DNA of 64,000 nucleotides, taken from assembly GCF_016734815.1 (NCBI RefSeq), contig NZ_JAERQF010000004.1:186001-250000 (forward strand), given 5' to 3'. This document shows positions 24,793 to 33,451 of this stretch, in pieces. Source of the stretch: Hymenobacter rubidus. GTDB taxonomy: Bacteria; Bacteroidota; Bacteroidia; Cytophagales; Hymenobacteraceae. Made by a program: the position numbers and the translations under genes. Every line of letters starts with the position of its first letter. The first letter of the stretch is position 1. Under the pieces are notes generated by a model. The model was not told the origin of the DNA. It searched no databases and saw only the letters and a list, made by a program, of their open reading frames with translations.

Positions 24793-25782
24793 ATGGATAT
24801 CCAGGATATCATCACCGAGTACGGCAACTACTACCGCAACGGGGGCCAGAACCTCTCGCGCATCCTCAAAAAGCCCTACATCGCGTCGCAGACCGAGGCC
24901 CTGTTCGGTCTGATTCCGACCGACGACACGTCGTACCAGATGGGCTCGACCGAGCTCAGCCGCGTGCTGCAGCCCTTCCAACCCGGCTGGACCCCACTGG
25001 GCGAGCTCAAGGCCGCCCCCATCGTGCTCACCCAGACGCCCTTCAAGGTGGACCTGGAGGAGAACCCCGACAAGCTGGAGTCCTCGTGGCTGGGCTTTTT
25101 GGCCGACAGCAACCTGGACCGCGCCCAGTGGCCCTTCGTGCGCTACCTCGTGGAGGAGCACCTCTACGCCCGCCTGGACGAGGATTACGAGCTGAACGAA
25201 ATCTATTTCGGCAAGTTCGTGGCCCCCACGGCCGGCACGCCCGGTGCCGCCGGCACCGGCATGGACGGCATCCGCACGGTCATCAACCGCGCCATTGCCG
25301 CCAGCAAAATCACGCCCATCGCCCTGGGCGCCATCCCCACCGACCCGCAGGCCTTCTGCGAGTACGTGGAAGCCTTCGCCGCCAGCTTCACGCTGCGCTA
25401 CCGGGGCCGGGCGATGGAGGTGTGCATGAACACCACGCTGGCCCGGCGCTACGCCGTGGGCCGCCACGCCAAGTACCGGTTGGACACCAACGCCACCGAG
25501 GCCAACCCCATCATCGACGGCAACGGCGACCAGCTGCAGTCCTACCCGATTGAGTTCACCAACCACCGCGTGGTGGGCCTCAACTCGATGGGCGACTCCC
25601 AGAAAATCTGGGCCTCGCACAAGGACAACCGCAAGCGCCTGACCAAAAAGGCCGTGAACACCCGCGCCGTGCGCATCGAGAGCGCCAAGCGCCAGGTGTT
25701 CATCTACACCGACTTCTACAAGGGCCTGGGCTTCCCGGTGCTCGAGGCGGTGTTCACCAACGACAAGGACCTCACCCTGTAA
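24793..25782 (+). CDS. Major capsid protein
   Basis: This 329-residue protein follows protease and scaffold, the standard capsid position. Its size and mixed alpha/beta composition fit an HK97-fold coat protein. It has an N-terminal helix region (DIITEYGNYY), a long central domain and a C-terminal segment (QVFIYTDFYKGLGFPVLEAVFTN) typical of coat proteins from Bacteroidota phages. A strong hairpin without a T run follows the stop. Assignment rests on order, size and composition. Confidence 0.78.
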   Translation: MDIQDIITEYGNYYRNGGQNLSRILKKPYIASQTEALFGLIPTDDTSYQMGSTELSRVLQPFQPGWTPLGELKAAPIVLTQTPFKVDLEENPDKLESSWLGFLADSNLDRAQWPFVRYLVEEHLYARLDEDYELNEIYFGKFVAPTAGTPGAAGTGMDGIRTVINRAIAASKITPIALGAIPTDPQAFCEYVEAFAASFTLRYRGRAMEVCMNTTLARRYAVGRHAKYRLDTNATEANPIIDGNGDQLQSYPIEFTNHRVVGLNSMGDSQKIWASHKDNRKRLTKKAVNTRAVRIESAKRQVFIYTDFYKGLGFPVLEAVFTNDKDLTL

Positions 25783-25787
25783 GCAGC

Positions 25788-25818
25788 CACCCGGCCGGCC
25801 CACGTGACCGGCCGGGTG
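25788..25818 (+). other. Stable hairpin after the capsid gene
   Basis: CACCCGGCCGG, 9-base loop, CCGGCCGGGTG, with no T run. It may stabilise or process the capsid mRNA rather than end transcription. Confidence 0.5.
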
Positions 25819-25881
25819 CGTCCGTTGGCATTTCAGCAGTAGTTGTGTTCCCTCATTTTCCAAGCTTAATCCCGCCGCATC

Positions 25882-26244
25882 ATGGCAGACGATAACAAAG
25901 AGCTGACGCCCGCGCAGCAAATCGCGGCCCTTAAAAAGCAACTGGCCGACCAGGGCAAAGCCCACGGCGAAGAAATCCAGCGCGTGCGCGAGGAGTCCAG
26001 CGCCAAAGACGCCATCATCGAGGGTCAGGCCCAGCAGCTGGCCGCCGCCAAGGCCCAGGGCGCCGGCCAATTGTCAGTGGTGACCCACGAGGGCCAGCAC
26101 TACCAGGTGCTGGCCGGCCAGTTTACCACCGCCGCCGGCCAACTGGTGAAGCACGACGAGCTGCAGGCCAACCCCGCGTTGGTGCAGCAGCTGCTCGACG
26201 ACGAGTCGGGCCTGCTCCAGCTCCTCGAGGCGCAGGCCGAATAG
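25882..26244 (+). CDS. Head-associated protein with coiled coil
   Basis: This 120-residue protein has a Lys/Glu/Gln-rich helix at about 8-55 (AALKKQLADQGKAHGEEIQRVREE) followed by a small beta segment (LSVVTHEGQHYQVLAGQF). Position after the capsid suggests a head decoration or completion factor. No family is identified. Confidence 0.55.
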   Translation: MADDNKELTPAQQIAALKKQLADQGKAHGEEIQRVREESSAKDAIIEGQAQQLAAAKAQGAGQLSVVTHEGQHYQVLAGQFTTAAGQLVKHDELQANPALVQQLLDDESGLLQLLEAQAE

Positions 26245-26296
26245 TCGGGGTCGGCCCGGCGATTAATCCATTATCCACTGACTGAAGCGATTCGAT

Positions 26297-26830
26297 ATGA
26301 ATACGTTTGCATTGAGCAACCTCGAAGGCCCCCAGGGCGACGACAACACGCCCGGCTTGCTGGGCTATGTGCTGACGGCGCGCGAGGACGACTTCACGAC
26401 CATCGCCAAGGCGCCGAAAACCGGCACCACGCCCGGCGAAACGGCCCGCATCGTCGCGGACCACGTCTTCAAGACGGGCAAGGGCTTCACCAAGCAGTAC
26501 ATCACCCTCGACTCCAACCAGCTCAAGGCCGCCATTGTCGGCGAGCGCGACGGCCGGGGCCTGAAGGTGAGCTTCGAGGGCTTCCACCCCGGCAACCGGG
26601 CCGCGGCCCTGGAGTTCGCCCGCGTGGTGAAAAACCTGGGCCTCATCATGCTGGTGCCCGATGCCGACGGCACCTACCTGCAGGTGGGCTCGGAAGGCCT
26701 GCCGGTGGAGCTGGCCTGCGACTACGACTCGGGTAAGCTTTCCAGCGGCCGTCGCGGCTTCACCGTGAAAGGGGAGTGCTACGCCAACGGCCTCTACATC
26801 TACGAGGGCGACGTCACGATGAAGCCCTAA
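26297..26830 (+). CDS. Probable virion structural protein (tail tube- or decoration-like)
   Basis: This 177-residue beta-rich protein has strands such as FVKGE-type repeats (RGFTVKGECYANGLYIYEGD) and a central helix (RAAALEFARVVKNLGLIML). Its size and place after the capsid fit a small abundant virion protein. I cannot separate tail tube from capsid decoration on sequence alone. Confidence 0.5.
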   Translation: MNTFALSNLEGPQGDDNTPGLLGYVLTAREDDFTTIAKAPKTGTTPGETARIVADHVFKTGKGFTKQYITLDSNQLKAAIVGERDGRGLKVSFEGFHPGNRAAALEFARVVKNLGLIMLVPDADGTYLQVGSEGLPVELACDYDSGKLSSGRRGFTVKGECYANGLYIYEGDVTMKP

Positions 26831-26833
26831 GCG

Positions 26834-27037
26834 ATGGCCCAATCAATTCACCAGCTTCAACCCGAGGTCGCCGCCAAGTACCGGTGCCGCATCGTCCCCT
26901 GCCGGGTCGAAATCCAGCGGCTCGGGCGCACGATTGACCTGCGCACGCTGACCGTGGCCGAAGCGGACGAGTTGGTGAAGGACCCGCTGTTCACCTACTT
27001 AGTCCCGAAGCGCAAACGTCCCAAGTCGGCGAACTGA
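26834..27037 (+). CDS. Small phage protein
   Basis: This 67-residue basic protein (end KRKRPKSAN) starts 3 bp after the previous stop and is followed by a terminator 20 bp downstream, closing the capsid operon. RLGRTIDLRTLTVAEADELVKDP looks like a small strand-helix fold. Function is unknown. Confidence 0.6.
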   Translation: MAQSIHQLQPEVAAKYRCRIVPCRVEIQRLGRTIDLRTLTVAEADELVKDPLFTYLVPKRKRPKSAN

Positions 27038-27057
27038 AGTCAGCCTGAACAGCCGGG

Positions 27058-27092
27058 AAAGGCCCCGTTGCCTCGCGCAACGGGGCCTTTTT
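27058..27092 (+). terminator. Rho-independent terminator of the capsid operon
   Basis: AAAGGCCCCGTTG, 7-base loop, CAACGGGGCCTTT and T run, three bases before promoter copy 3. Confidence 0.9.
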
Positions 27093-27094
27093 AC

Positions 27095-27129
27095 GTCCTT
27101 TTTTGCCGTGACATCCATCGGCAACTTCG
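27095..27129 (+). promoter_or_regulatory. Shared phage promoter, copy 3
   Basis: GTCCTTTTT, 16 bases, GGCAACTTCG. The downstream ATG (27134) begins only four bases after the box, so the transcript is probably leaderless or nearly so. Confidence 0.75.
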
Positions 27130-27133
27130 GGGC

Positions 27134-27754
27134 ATGGAACGTGGCAACATCACCGCCTGGCTGGCCTCCGCGCAGCCCTACGCGCAGGGCGCGGCCCTCT
27201 ACGCGCAGGTGGGCACCAACAAGACCTACCTGCGCCTTTTTGCCCTGCCGGAGACGGTCCACAGCCGCCAGGCGCTGGTGCGCGAACTCCGCGCCCTGGT
27301 GGCCGGCGGGCGCCCGGAAATCGCCGGGCCGACCCCGCCCGCGCCGCCCGCTGCCGCTGCGGAGCCGGTGGCGCCGACCGGTGGGCCCACCTCGCCCATC
27401 CTGGCCACCGTGCGCCAGCAGCTACGGGCCGTGCGTGACGAGCGCAGCCAGCGCCACGCGCAGCTCACGGCCCGCAACCTGGGCAAACGGGCCCGCTACG
27501 AGCTGGCTGTCCGCATCCTGGCCCTGACCGACCAGGAAGGGAAGCTGAAGGCCGCCGAAGCGCACGTGCGGCAGCACGGCCGCCTGCCGGGCCCGGTGCC
27601 CACGGCCGAAATCACCGATGCTGGCGTGCTGCGCCAGCGCCTGGGCAACCTGGTGAGCCAGCGCACCAAGCTCCGCAAAAATCCCGACCGCGCTGCCGAC
27701 CTGGCCGGGGCGGAAGCCGAAATCACCCTTATCCGCTCAAAACTTAAATCCTAA
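27134..27754 (+). CDS. Coiled-coil phage protein at the head of the packaging operon
   Basis: I start at the ATG at 27134 (MERGNITAWL), giving 206 residues, because the promoter lies just upstream. A short N-terminal domain and a Pro/Ala linker (about 65-85) precede a long basic coiled coil (about 95-205) with repeated RQQLRAV and LGNLVSQRTKL segments. Function is unknown. The operon that follows encodes DNA modification and packaging, so a DNA-associated role is plausible. Confidence 0.6.
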   Translation: MERGNITAWLASAQPYAQGAALYAQVGTNKTYLRLFALPETVHSRQALVRELRALVAGGRPEIAGPTPPAPPAAAAEPVAPTGGPTSPILATVRQQLRAVRDERSQRHAQLTARNLGKRARYELAVRILALTDQEGKLKAAEAHVRQHGRLPGPVPTAEITDAGVLRQRLGNLVSQRTKLRKNPDRAADLAGAEAEITLIRSKLKS

Positions 27755-27757
27755 TCC

Positions 27758-29035
27758 GTGTCTGACGAATTCATCCCCCTGGAGTGGCACAATGCCCGGC
27801 GCCGCGTGCGCGACCTGGTGCCGCTGAGCTACAACCCCCGCATCCTCACCGACGAGGGCCGGGCGCGCCTGCAGGCAAGCCTGGCCAAGTTCAACCTGGT
27901 CGAAATTCCGGCCATCAACACCGACGACGTCGTTGTGGCCGGCCACCAGCGCCTGGCCATGCTCCTCGATGCCGGCCGCGGCGAGGAAATCATCGACGTG
28001 CGGATGCCCAACCGCCAGCTCACGAAAGACGAGCTCGACGAGTACAACATCGTCAGTAACGTCGGGGCCGGCGTTTGGGACTACCAGAGCCTGATTGATA
28101 ACTTCAGCCACCTGCACCTGCAGGCCATCATGGACGTGCCCGCGCTCGATGCGCTGGCCAAGCTCACGGCCTCGCTGCTGCCGCCGGCCGAGGAGCAGGA
28201 GTTCGACCCCACGCCGCCGGCCGTGCCGGTGTCGGCGCTGGGTGACGTGTACGAGTTTCACAGCGACGGCCAGGCGCTGCTGCACCGCCTGGTGTGCGGC
28301 TCCTCGACCGATGCCGACGTCGTAGGCCGCGCGGTGGGCGAGGGCGTGCTCGTTGACCTGGTCAACACCGACCCGCCCTACAACGTCGACTACCAGGGCA
28401 AAACCAAGGAGGCCCTCAAGATTGAAAACGACGCGATGGGCGACGGCGACTTCCGCCAGTTCCTCTACGACTTCTACGTCAACTGCTTTGCGTTTATGCG
28501 CGAAGGGGCGCCCATCTACGTGTTTCACGCCGATAGCGAAGGCGCCAACTTCCGCCTGGCCTTCAAGGAGGCCGGCCTGAAGCTGAGCCAGTGCCTGGTG
28601 TGGGTCAAGCAGCAGTTCGTGATGGGCCGGCAGGACTTCCACTGGCAGCACGAGCCCATTCTCTACGGCTGGAAGGAGGGGGCGGCCCACACCTGGTGTT
28701 CCGACCGCAAGCAGACCACCGTGCTGCAGTTCGACCGTCCGCAGCGCAATGCCGAGCATCCGACCATGAAACCGTTGGATATTCAGCAGTACCTCGTGGA
28801 GTGCTCCAGTACGCCCGGCGCCATCGTGTTCGACGGCTTCGGCGGCTCGGGCACGATGCTCATCGTGTGCGAAATGAGTGGCCGCCAGGCCCGCCTCGTG
28901 GAGCTGGACCCGCGCTACGTCGACGTGCACGTGCGCCGTTACCTCCAGTTTATGCGCGACAACCACCGTCGCTTCACCATCATCCGCAACGGGGAGGAAC
29001 TGACCGATGAGCAACTCGCTGCCTTCGCCCAATAG
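27758..29035 (+). CDS. ParB-like domain fused to a DNA adenine/N4-cytosine methyltransferase
   Basis: This 425-residue protein starts at GTG 27758, 3 bp after the preceding stop. Residues about 20-100 resemble a ParB/Sulfiredoxin-type nuclease fold (NPRILTDEGRARLQASL, then VVVAGHQRLAML). The C-terminal part is an amino-methyltransferase with catalytic DPPY (205-208) before the AdoMet motif FDGFGGSGTM (from about 358), the beta-class order. Such fusions are common in phage packaging clusters and methylate phage DNA, probably against host restriction or to mark packaging. Its end overlaps the next gene by 29 bp. Confidence 0.9.
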   Translation: MSDEFIPLEWHNARRRVRDLVPLSYNPRILTDEGRARLQASLAKFNLVEIPAINTDDVVVAGHQRLAMLLDAGRGEEIIDVRMPNRQLTKDELDEYNIVSNVGAGVWDYQSLIDNFSHLHLQAIMDVPALDALAKLTASLLPPAEEQEFDPTPPAVPVSALGDVYEFHSDGQALLHRLVCGSSTDADVVGRAVGEGVLVDLVNTDPPYNVDYQGKTKEALKIENDAMGDGDFRQFLYDFYVNCFAFMREGAPIYVFHADSEGANFRLAFKEAGLKLSQCLVWVKQQFVMGRQDFHWQHEPILYGWKEGAAHTWCSDRKQTTVLQFDRPQRNAEHPTMKPLDIQQYLVECSSTPGAIVFDGFGGSGTMLIVCEMSGRQARLVELDPRYVDVHVRRYLQFMRDNHRRFTIIRNGEELTDEQLAAFAQ

Positions 29036-29687
29036 CCTGCCCCACGCCGACCAGTTGCTGCTGGCCAGGTCCACCGCCGTGGAGCGCATTTTCGCCGCCT
29101 ATCACGACGAAAACGGCACCGGGCTGGATGGCCTCAGCCGCGACGATAAGTTGGTGCACAGCCAGCTGGAGGCCGCGTATGGGCTGATTCTGAACTACCA
29201 CTCCTTTGAGCAGGCCTGGCCGCTGCTGGCCAAGCAATTCGCCATCAGCCGGGCCACGTGCTACCGCCGGCTGCGCGACGCCCAGAACCTGTTCGGGGAC
29301 GTGAAAAAGGTGAAGAAGGAGGGCCGCCGGGCCGTGCTGCTGGAGTTTGCCCGCAAATTGCTCCAGTTGTGCCTCACCATGCGCCCGCCGGACGTGAAAG
29401 GGGCCATGGCCGCCATGAAGTTCGAGGCCAACGTCTCGGGCCTGCTGCGGGCTGATGCGGCCGGCGAGGAGGATGGCTCTGGCTCGGGCAACACGTCGTA
29501 TGTCATCCACATGAGCCTGGAGGGCCGCAAACCGCGGCAATTCGACATCAGCCAGCTCGATAACATCTCCGATGCCGATTACGAACTCATCCAGGACGCG
29601 GTGAGCCAAAACGTGTTTGGCGCCGATGCCATGCAAGTCATGCTGGCCGAAACCAGTGGAAAGGAGCTGCCGGATGGTAGTCGTTGA
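29007..29687 (+). CDS. terS: Probable terminase small subunit
   Basis: This 226-residue protein lies directly before and overlaps the large terminase gene. It has a helix-turn-helix at about 75-95 (LLAKQFAISRATCYRRLRDAQ), as expected for a packaging-site binding subunit, and an acidic Gly/Ser linker in the second half. Assignment is by position plus DNA-binding motif. Confidence 0.7.
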   Translation: MSNSLPSPNSLPHADQLLLARSTAVERIFAAYHDENGTGLDGLSRDDKLVHSQLEAAYGLILNYHSFEQAWPLLAKQFAISRATCYRRLRDAQNLFGDVKKVKKEGRRAVLLEFARKLLQLCLTMRPPDVKGAMAAMKFEANVSGLLRADAAGEEDGSGSGNTSYVIHMSLEGRKPRQFDISQLDNISDADYELIQDAVSQNVFGADAMQVMLAETSGKELPDGSR

Positions 29688-31380
29688 CCAGGTCCAACTC
29701 ACCTTTAACCAGCCCCAGCTGCGCTACGTCACGGCCCGCCGGAAAAAGGAGGGCGTCAGCGTCTGGGGCCGCGGGACCGGCAAGTCCAGCATCATTGCCT
29801 GGGACATTCACAAGATTGTGTCGACGATGCCCCGCAGCTGCTGGGTGATTGTCGGCTCGACCTACAAGCAGGTGCTCACCCGCACGCTGCCCTCGACCGT
29901 GGCGTCTCTGGAGCGGTTGGGTTACCGCCTGAACCGCGACTACTACATCGGCCGCAAGCCCCCGCCCACGTTGAACTGGGACCGGCCCTACGAAGGGCCG
30001 CTGAGCTACGACCACTTCATCATTTTCAAGAACGGCACCGGCTTTCACCTGGTCTCGCTCGATGCCGGGGGCAGTGCCAGCCGCGGCCTGAACGTGGACG
30101 GCTTTATCGGCGACGAGGCCCTGCTCTTCGATAAAAACAAGCTGGATGCCGACCTCTCGGCTACTAACCGGGGCAACGGGCAGTACTTCGGCAAAAACCC
30201 GATGCACCACGGCGTGTTCCTGTTTTCGTCGATGCCCTGGGGCGATAACGGCCGCTGGCTGCTCGACAAGTCGAAATATTACGAGGACGAGGGCGTGGAC
30301 CTGGTGGAGCGGCAGAATGAGCTGATTGACGCGCAGGTGCGCTTTCTGGACGCCAAAACCGACGAGGAGAAGCTGCACATCTGGAAAACGGAGGTGCTGA
30401 AGTTCCTACGCGACATCACCTACTTCCCCTCGGCCAAGGACAAAGGCACCTTCTATTCGGAGGCCAACGCCTTCGACAACATCCACAACCTGGGCCTGCA
30501 GTACCTGCTCGACCAGCGGCGCTTCATGACGGACTTCACGTTCCTGATTGAGATGATGAACCGCCGCCCCACCACCGTGGAGGGCGGTTTTTACCCGCAA
30601 CTCAACCAGGCTCGCCACGTGGTCGAGGCGGCCGATGACGGGTTTGTGCTGGACCTGATACTAGGCCAGGAGTTGAAGGCCAAGGCGCTGAAGGTGCTGG
30701 CTGATAAGGCCGATAACCATCTGGAGAGCGATAGCCGCATGGACAGCGATTGCCGGGCCCACCGGCCCCTGCGGGTGTCCGTGGACTGGGGCGCCAAGAT
30801 TACCACCATGGTGGTGGGGCAGCCCCACCCAGACAAGCAGGAGTACCGCTTCCTGAAGGGCTTTCACGTCAAGCATCCGGCCTTCATCGACGAGTTGGTC
30901 GAGGACTTCACCACTTACTATGCCTACCACGGGAAGCGTGAGATTGAGCTGCTGCCCGATAGTGAGCGGGGCGATAACCGCCGCGAGGACAGCGAGCTGA
31001 CCCTGAACGAGTCCCTTATCAAAGCCTTCAACGCCCGCGGCTGGCGCGTACGCCGGATGAACATCGGCCGGGCCCCCAGCCACGGCACGCGCTACCTGCT
31101 GGCCCAGAAGCTGCTCGCCGAGCGCGACCCCAAGCTCACGCGCATCCGCTTCAATAAGGTCAACTGCAAGGACGTGGTGACGGCCATGCTGCTGGCCCCG
31201 GTGAGCCAGGACAGCAAGGGCCGCATCATGAAAGTCAAGTCCAGTGAGAAGAAGGAGAGCTTCCCGCAGGAGCACGCCACCCACTACACCGACAACGTCG
31301 ACATGCACCTGCTCAGCGTGGGCACCGACGTGGTCAATGCCGGCGTCGACTTCACTCAGCTCCTCATCGTGAGCAGTTAA
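29674..31380 (+). CDS. terL: Terminase large subunit
   Basis: I start at the ATG at 29674 (MVVVDQVQLT), giving 568 residues, with a 14-bp overlap with the small subunit. The ATPase domain has Walker A GRGTGKSS (32-39) and a FIGDEALL-type Walker B (about 147-154). The nuclease domain begins at RVSVDWGAK (Asp about 370) with the other acidic residues downstream (VNCKDVVTAM, DNVDMHLL). It translocates and cuts phage DNA during packaging. The stop is followed by a terminator. Confidence 0.9.
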   Translation: MVVVDQVQLTFNQPQLRYVTARRKKEGVSVWGRGTGKSSIIAWDIHKIVSTMPRSCWVIVGSTYKQVLTRTLPSTVASLERLGYRLNRDYYIGRKPPPTLNWDRPYEGPLSYDHFIIFKNGTGFHLVSLDAGGSASRGLNVDGFIGDEALLFDKNKLDADLSATNRGNGQYFGKNPMHHGVFLFSSMPWGDNGRWLLDKSKYYEDEGVDLVERQNELIDAQVRFLDAKTDEEKLHIWKTEVLKFLRDITYFPSAKDKGTFYSEANAFDNIHNLGLQYLLDQRRFMTDFTFLIEMMNRRPTTVEGGFYPQLNQARHVVEAADDGFVLDLILGQELKAKALKVLADKADNHLESDSRMDSDCRAHRPLRVSVDWGAKITTMVVGQPHPDKQEYRFLKGFHVKHPAFIDELVEDFTTYYAYHGKREIELLPDSERGDNRREDSELTLNESLIKAFNARGWRVRRMNIGRAPSHGTRYLLAQKLLAERDPKLTRIRFNKVNCKDVVTAMLLAPVSQDSKGRIMKVKSSEKKESFPQEHATHYTDNVDMHLLSVGTDVVNAGVDFTQLLIVSS

Positions 31381-31403
31381 CTGACAGCTGCCAACGACCA
31401 CCT

Positions 31404-31432
31404 AAGCCTCGACCCTGCGGTCGAGGCTTTTT
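31404..31432 (+). terminator. Rho-independent terminator after terminase
   Basis: AAGCCTCGACC, loop CTGC, GGTCGAGGCTT and T run, 24 bases after the terminase stop. Confidence 0.88.
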
Positions 31433-31665
31433 GTTTGCCTGAACCCCAGCACGGTCGACGGCCATCGGACGGCCCTCCCCACAGATATCCCCGAGGCAGC
31501 CCTCGGCAACTGCCATCGGCCGACAGTGCAAGCCGGGGTCTTCTGCTCGACTGGTGAGACTGTAAAACACTGTCGCAGCCCAAAAACGGCCATTGCAGCG
31601 CGTGGGCGCAATCGGCAGTGAGATTGGCTTTTGGGGCCTTTTCGGGGCCGCTGATGCGGTTTTGT
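31433..31665. other. Noncoding stretch between terminator and promoter 4
   Basis: No open frame of either strand looks protein-coding. The sequence has several short dyads (for example GGCCATCGGACGGCC and GGCAGCCCTCGGCAACTGCC-like blocks). It separates the terminase and portal operons and could hold a packaging site, a small RNA or old gene debris. Nothing seen decides among these. Confidence 0.3.
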
Positions 31666-31700
31666 GTCCTTTTTCCGGCCTCGGTGGCGTGGCTGCTTTG
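31666..31700 (+). promoter_or_regulatory. Shared phage promoter, copy 4
   Basis: GTCCTTTTT, 16 bases, GGCTGCTTTG. The first gene of the portal operon starts eight bases later at 31709. Confidence 0.72.
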
Positions 31701-31708
31701 TAGCACCA

Positions 31709-32083
31709 ATGGAACAGCCCACTATCCGACTTAAAGATGCTTTGGACCTGCTCGACGGGCCCGCCCCGGTGGCCGTGCAGTGGGTCAAGTGCGACCGGCG
31801 CCGCGGCACCGGCGGCGACTTCGGTAAGCTGCCGGCCGCGCGCATCGGCCGCGGCCACCGCCAGGCGGCCGGTGAGTTGCGCACGCCGCGGCCGGAGGAG
31901 GAAACCGACGCCGACCGGGCTGCCGTCGCGGCCGACGGGCTGGTGCCGGTTCCAGCCGGCCCCAAGAACCCGGACCACTGGCGCCATGCCACCCGCAACC
32001 TGGTCGATACGCGCACCGGCACCCTGGTGAAAATTCACATTTACCTGCTCACGCACGTCGCGGGGCGCAAAGTCTACCTCTAA
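31709..32083 (+). CDS. Small phage protein before the portal
   Basis: I start at the ATG at 31709 (MEQPTIRLKD), giving 124 residues, because a start further upstream falls inside the promoter. A basic glycine-rich middle (CDRRRGTGGDFGKL) and a beta-strand C-terminus (GTLVKIHIYLLTHVAGRKVYL) resemble small head-tail interface proteins of Bacteroidota prophages. Function is unknown. The stop abuts the portal ATG. Confidence 0.6.
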   Translation: MEQPTIRLKDALDLLDGPAPVAVQWVKCDRRRGTGGDFGKLPAARIGRGHRQAAGELRTPRPEEETDADRAAVAADGLVPVPAGPKNPDHWRHATRNLVDTRTGTLVKIHIYLLTHVAGRKVYL

Positions 32084-33451
32084 ATGCAGCCACTTGTATT
32101 TGCCGGCAACGGCGTGGGCTACCACCGCCGGCTGAACGCCATTGTTCGCACGCCGGGCGCCCTGCGCGCCTCCGGCGGCAGGGGCAGCGCGCCGGCCGGG
32201 AAACCGGACGGCGCGGCGCCCACGTCCCCGGTGGACAAGCTTACGGCCAACGGCCTAATTGCCCCCTGGGGGGCGGGCAACGACTTTCCGCAGCAGGTGC
32301 GGGCCGCCATCGCCAAGAGCACCATCCTGGGGCCGGTGCTGGACTGGAAAACCCGCGCCATTTACGGCAAGGGCATCATCTACGGCACCGTCACCGGCTA
32401 CAAAGCGGACGGCTCGGAGGTCTTTCAGCGGAAGAAAGACCCGGTGGTGGAGGCGTTTTTTCGCAAATCCAACCTGGCCCGCTTCGGCTTCGAGGGGCTG
32501 CAGGGCCTGACCTACTACGCCAACGCCTTTCCCGAGCTGGTCCTGAGCAACGACCGCAGCCAGGTAACCAGCCTCTGCATCCAGGACACGCCCTTCTGCC
32601 GCTACGCCGCGCAGGTGCTGGGCCAGGCCGTGCCGCCGTGGGTGTACATCTCGGCCAACTGGCCGGATGCCGCGCCCGGCGACGCCTACACCACCCGCGT
32701 GCCGGTGCTCGACCCCTACCACGACCCGGTGGCGGCCCTGCGCACCGACACGCGCGGGTTCAAGTACATTTTTCCGCTCTCGCTGCCCAGCCCCGGCCAG
32801 ACGCTCTACCAGCTGGTGGCCTGGGACCCGATTCGCAAGTCGGGCTGGCTCGACGTGGCCCAGGCCATTCCCGAGTTCAAGAAGCAGCTCTTCATCAACC
32901 AGCTCTCGATTAAGTACATCATCGAGGCCGACCTGCGCTACTGGGAGTGGAAGTACCCGGACTGGAGCGAGAAGAGCGAGTCGCAGCGCAAGGGCCTCAT
33001 CGCCGAGGAGCTGGAGGCCTTCGAGAAAACCATGGCGGGCACGGACGGGGCCGGCAAGTCCATCCTGGCCGTGACCATGCCCGACCCCAACGGCGGCCCG
33101 CCCATTTCGGTGTTCAAGGTCACGGCCATCGACGACAAACTCAAGTCGGGCCTCTACATCGAGGACTCGCAGGAGGCCAGCAGCCACATCTACACCGCGC
33201 TGCAGGTGGACCCCACGCTCAGCGGCATTTCGCCGGGCAAGGGCATGGGCGCCGGCTCCGGGTCCGACAAGCGCGTGGCGGCCAACCTCTTCCTCAACAC
33301 GCACACCTTCCACCAGGACCAGATTCTGGAGGTGCTGCACTTCGTGCGCGATTACAACGGCTGGGACCCCGAGCTGGAGTTCCGCTTCCTCAACCCCGAA
33401 ATCAACACGCTGGACAAGCCCACCGAGTCCACGCCCAACACCACGCCCTGA
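32084..33451 (+). CDS. Probable portal protein
   Basis: This 455-residue protein starts right after the preceding stop. Portal-like features are its size, place after terminase, and the segments DWKTRAIYGKGIIYGTV, FKKQLFINQLSIKYIIEADL and the C-terminal QEASSHIYTALQVDPTL that recall phage portal sequences from Bacteroidota. It would form the ring through which DNA enters the head. Its order after capsid rather than before it is unusual. Confidence 0.7.
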   Translation: MQPLVFAGNGVGYHRRLNAIVRTPGALRASGGRGSAPAGKPDGAAPTSPVDKLTANGLIAPWGAGNDFPQQVRAAIAKSTILGPVLDWKTRAIYGKGIIYGTVTGYKADGSEVFQRKKDPVVEAFFRKSNLARFGFEGLQGLTYYANAFPELVLSNDRSQVTSLCIQDTPFCRYAAQVLGQAVPPWVYISANWPDAAPGDAYTTRVPVLDPYHDPVAALRTDTRGFKYIFPLSLPSPGQTLYQLVAWDPIRKSGWLDVAQAIPEFKKQLFINQLSIKYIIEADLRYWEWKYPDWSEKSESQRKGLIAEELEAFEKTMAGTDGAGKSILAVTMPDPNGGPPISVFKVTAIDDKLKSGLYIEDSQEASSHIYTALQVDPTLSGISPGKGMGAGSGSDKRVAANLFLNTHTFHQDQILEVLHFVRDYNGWDPELEFRFLNPEINTLDKPTESTPNTTP

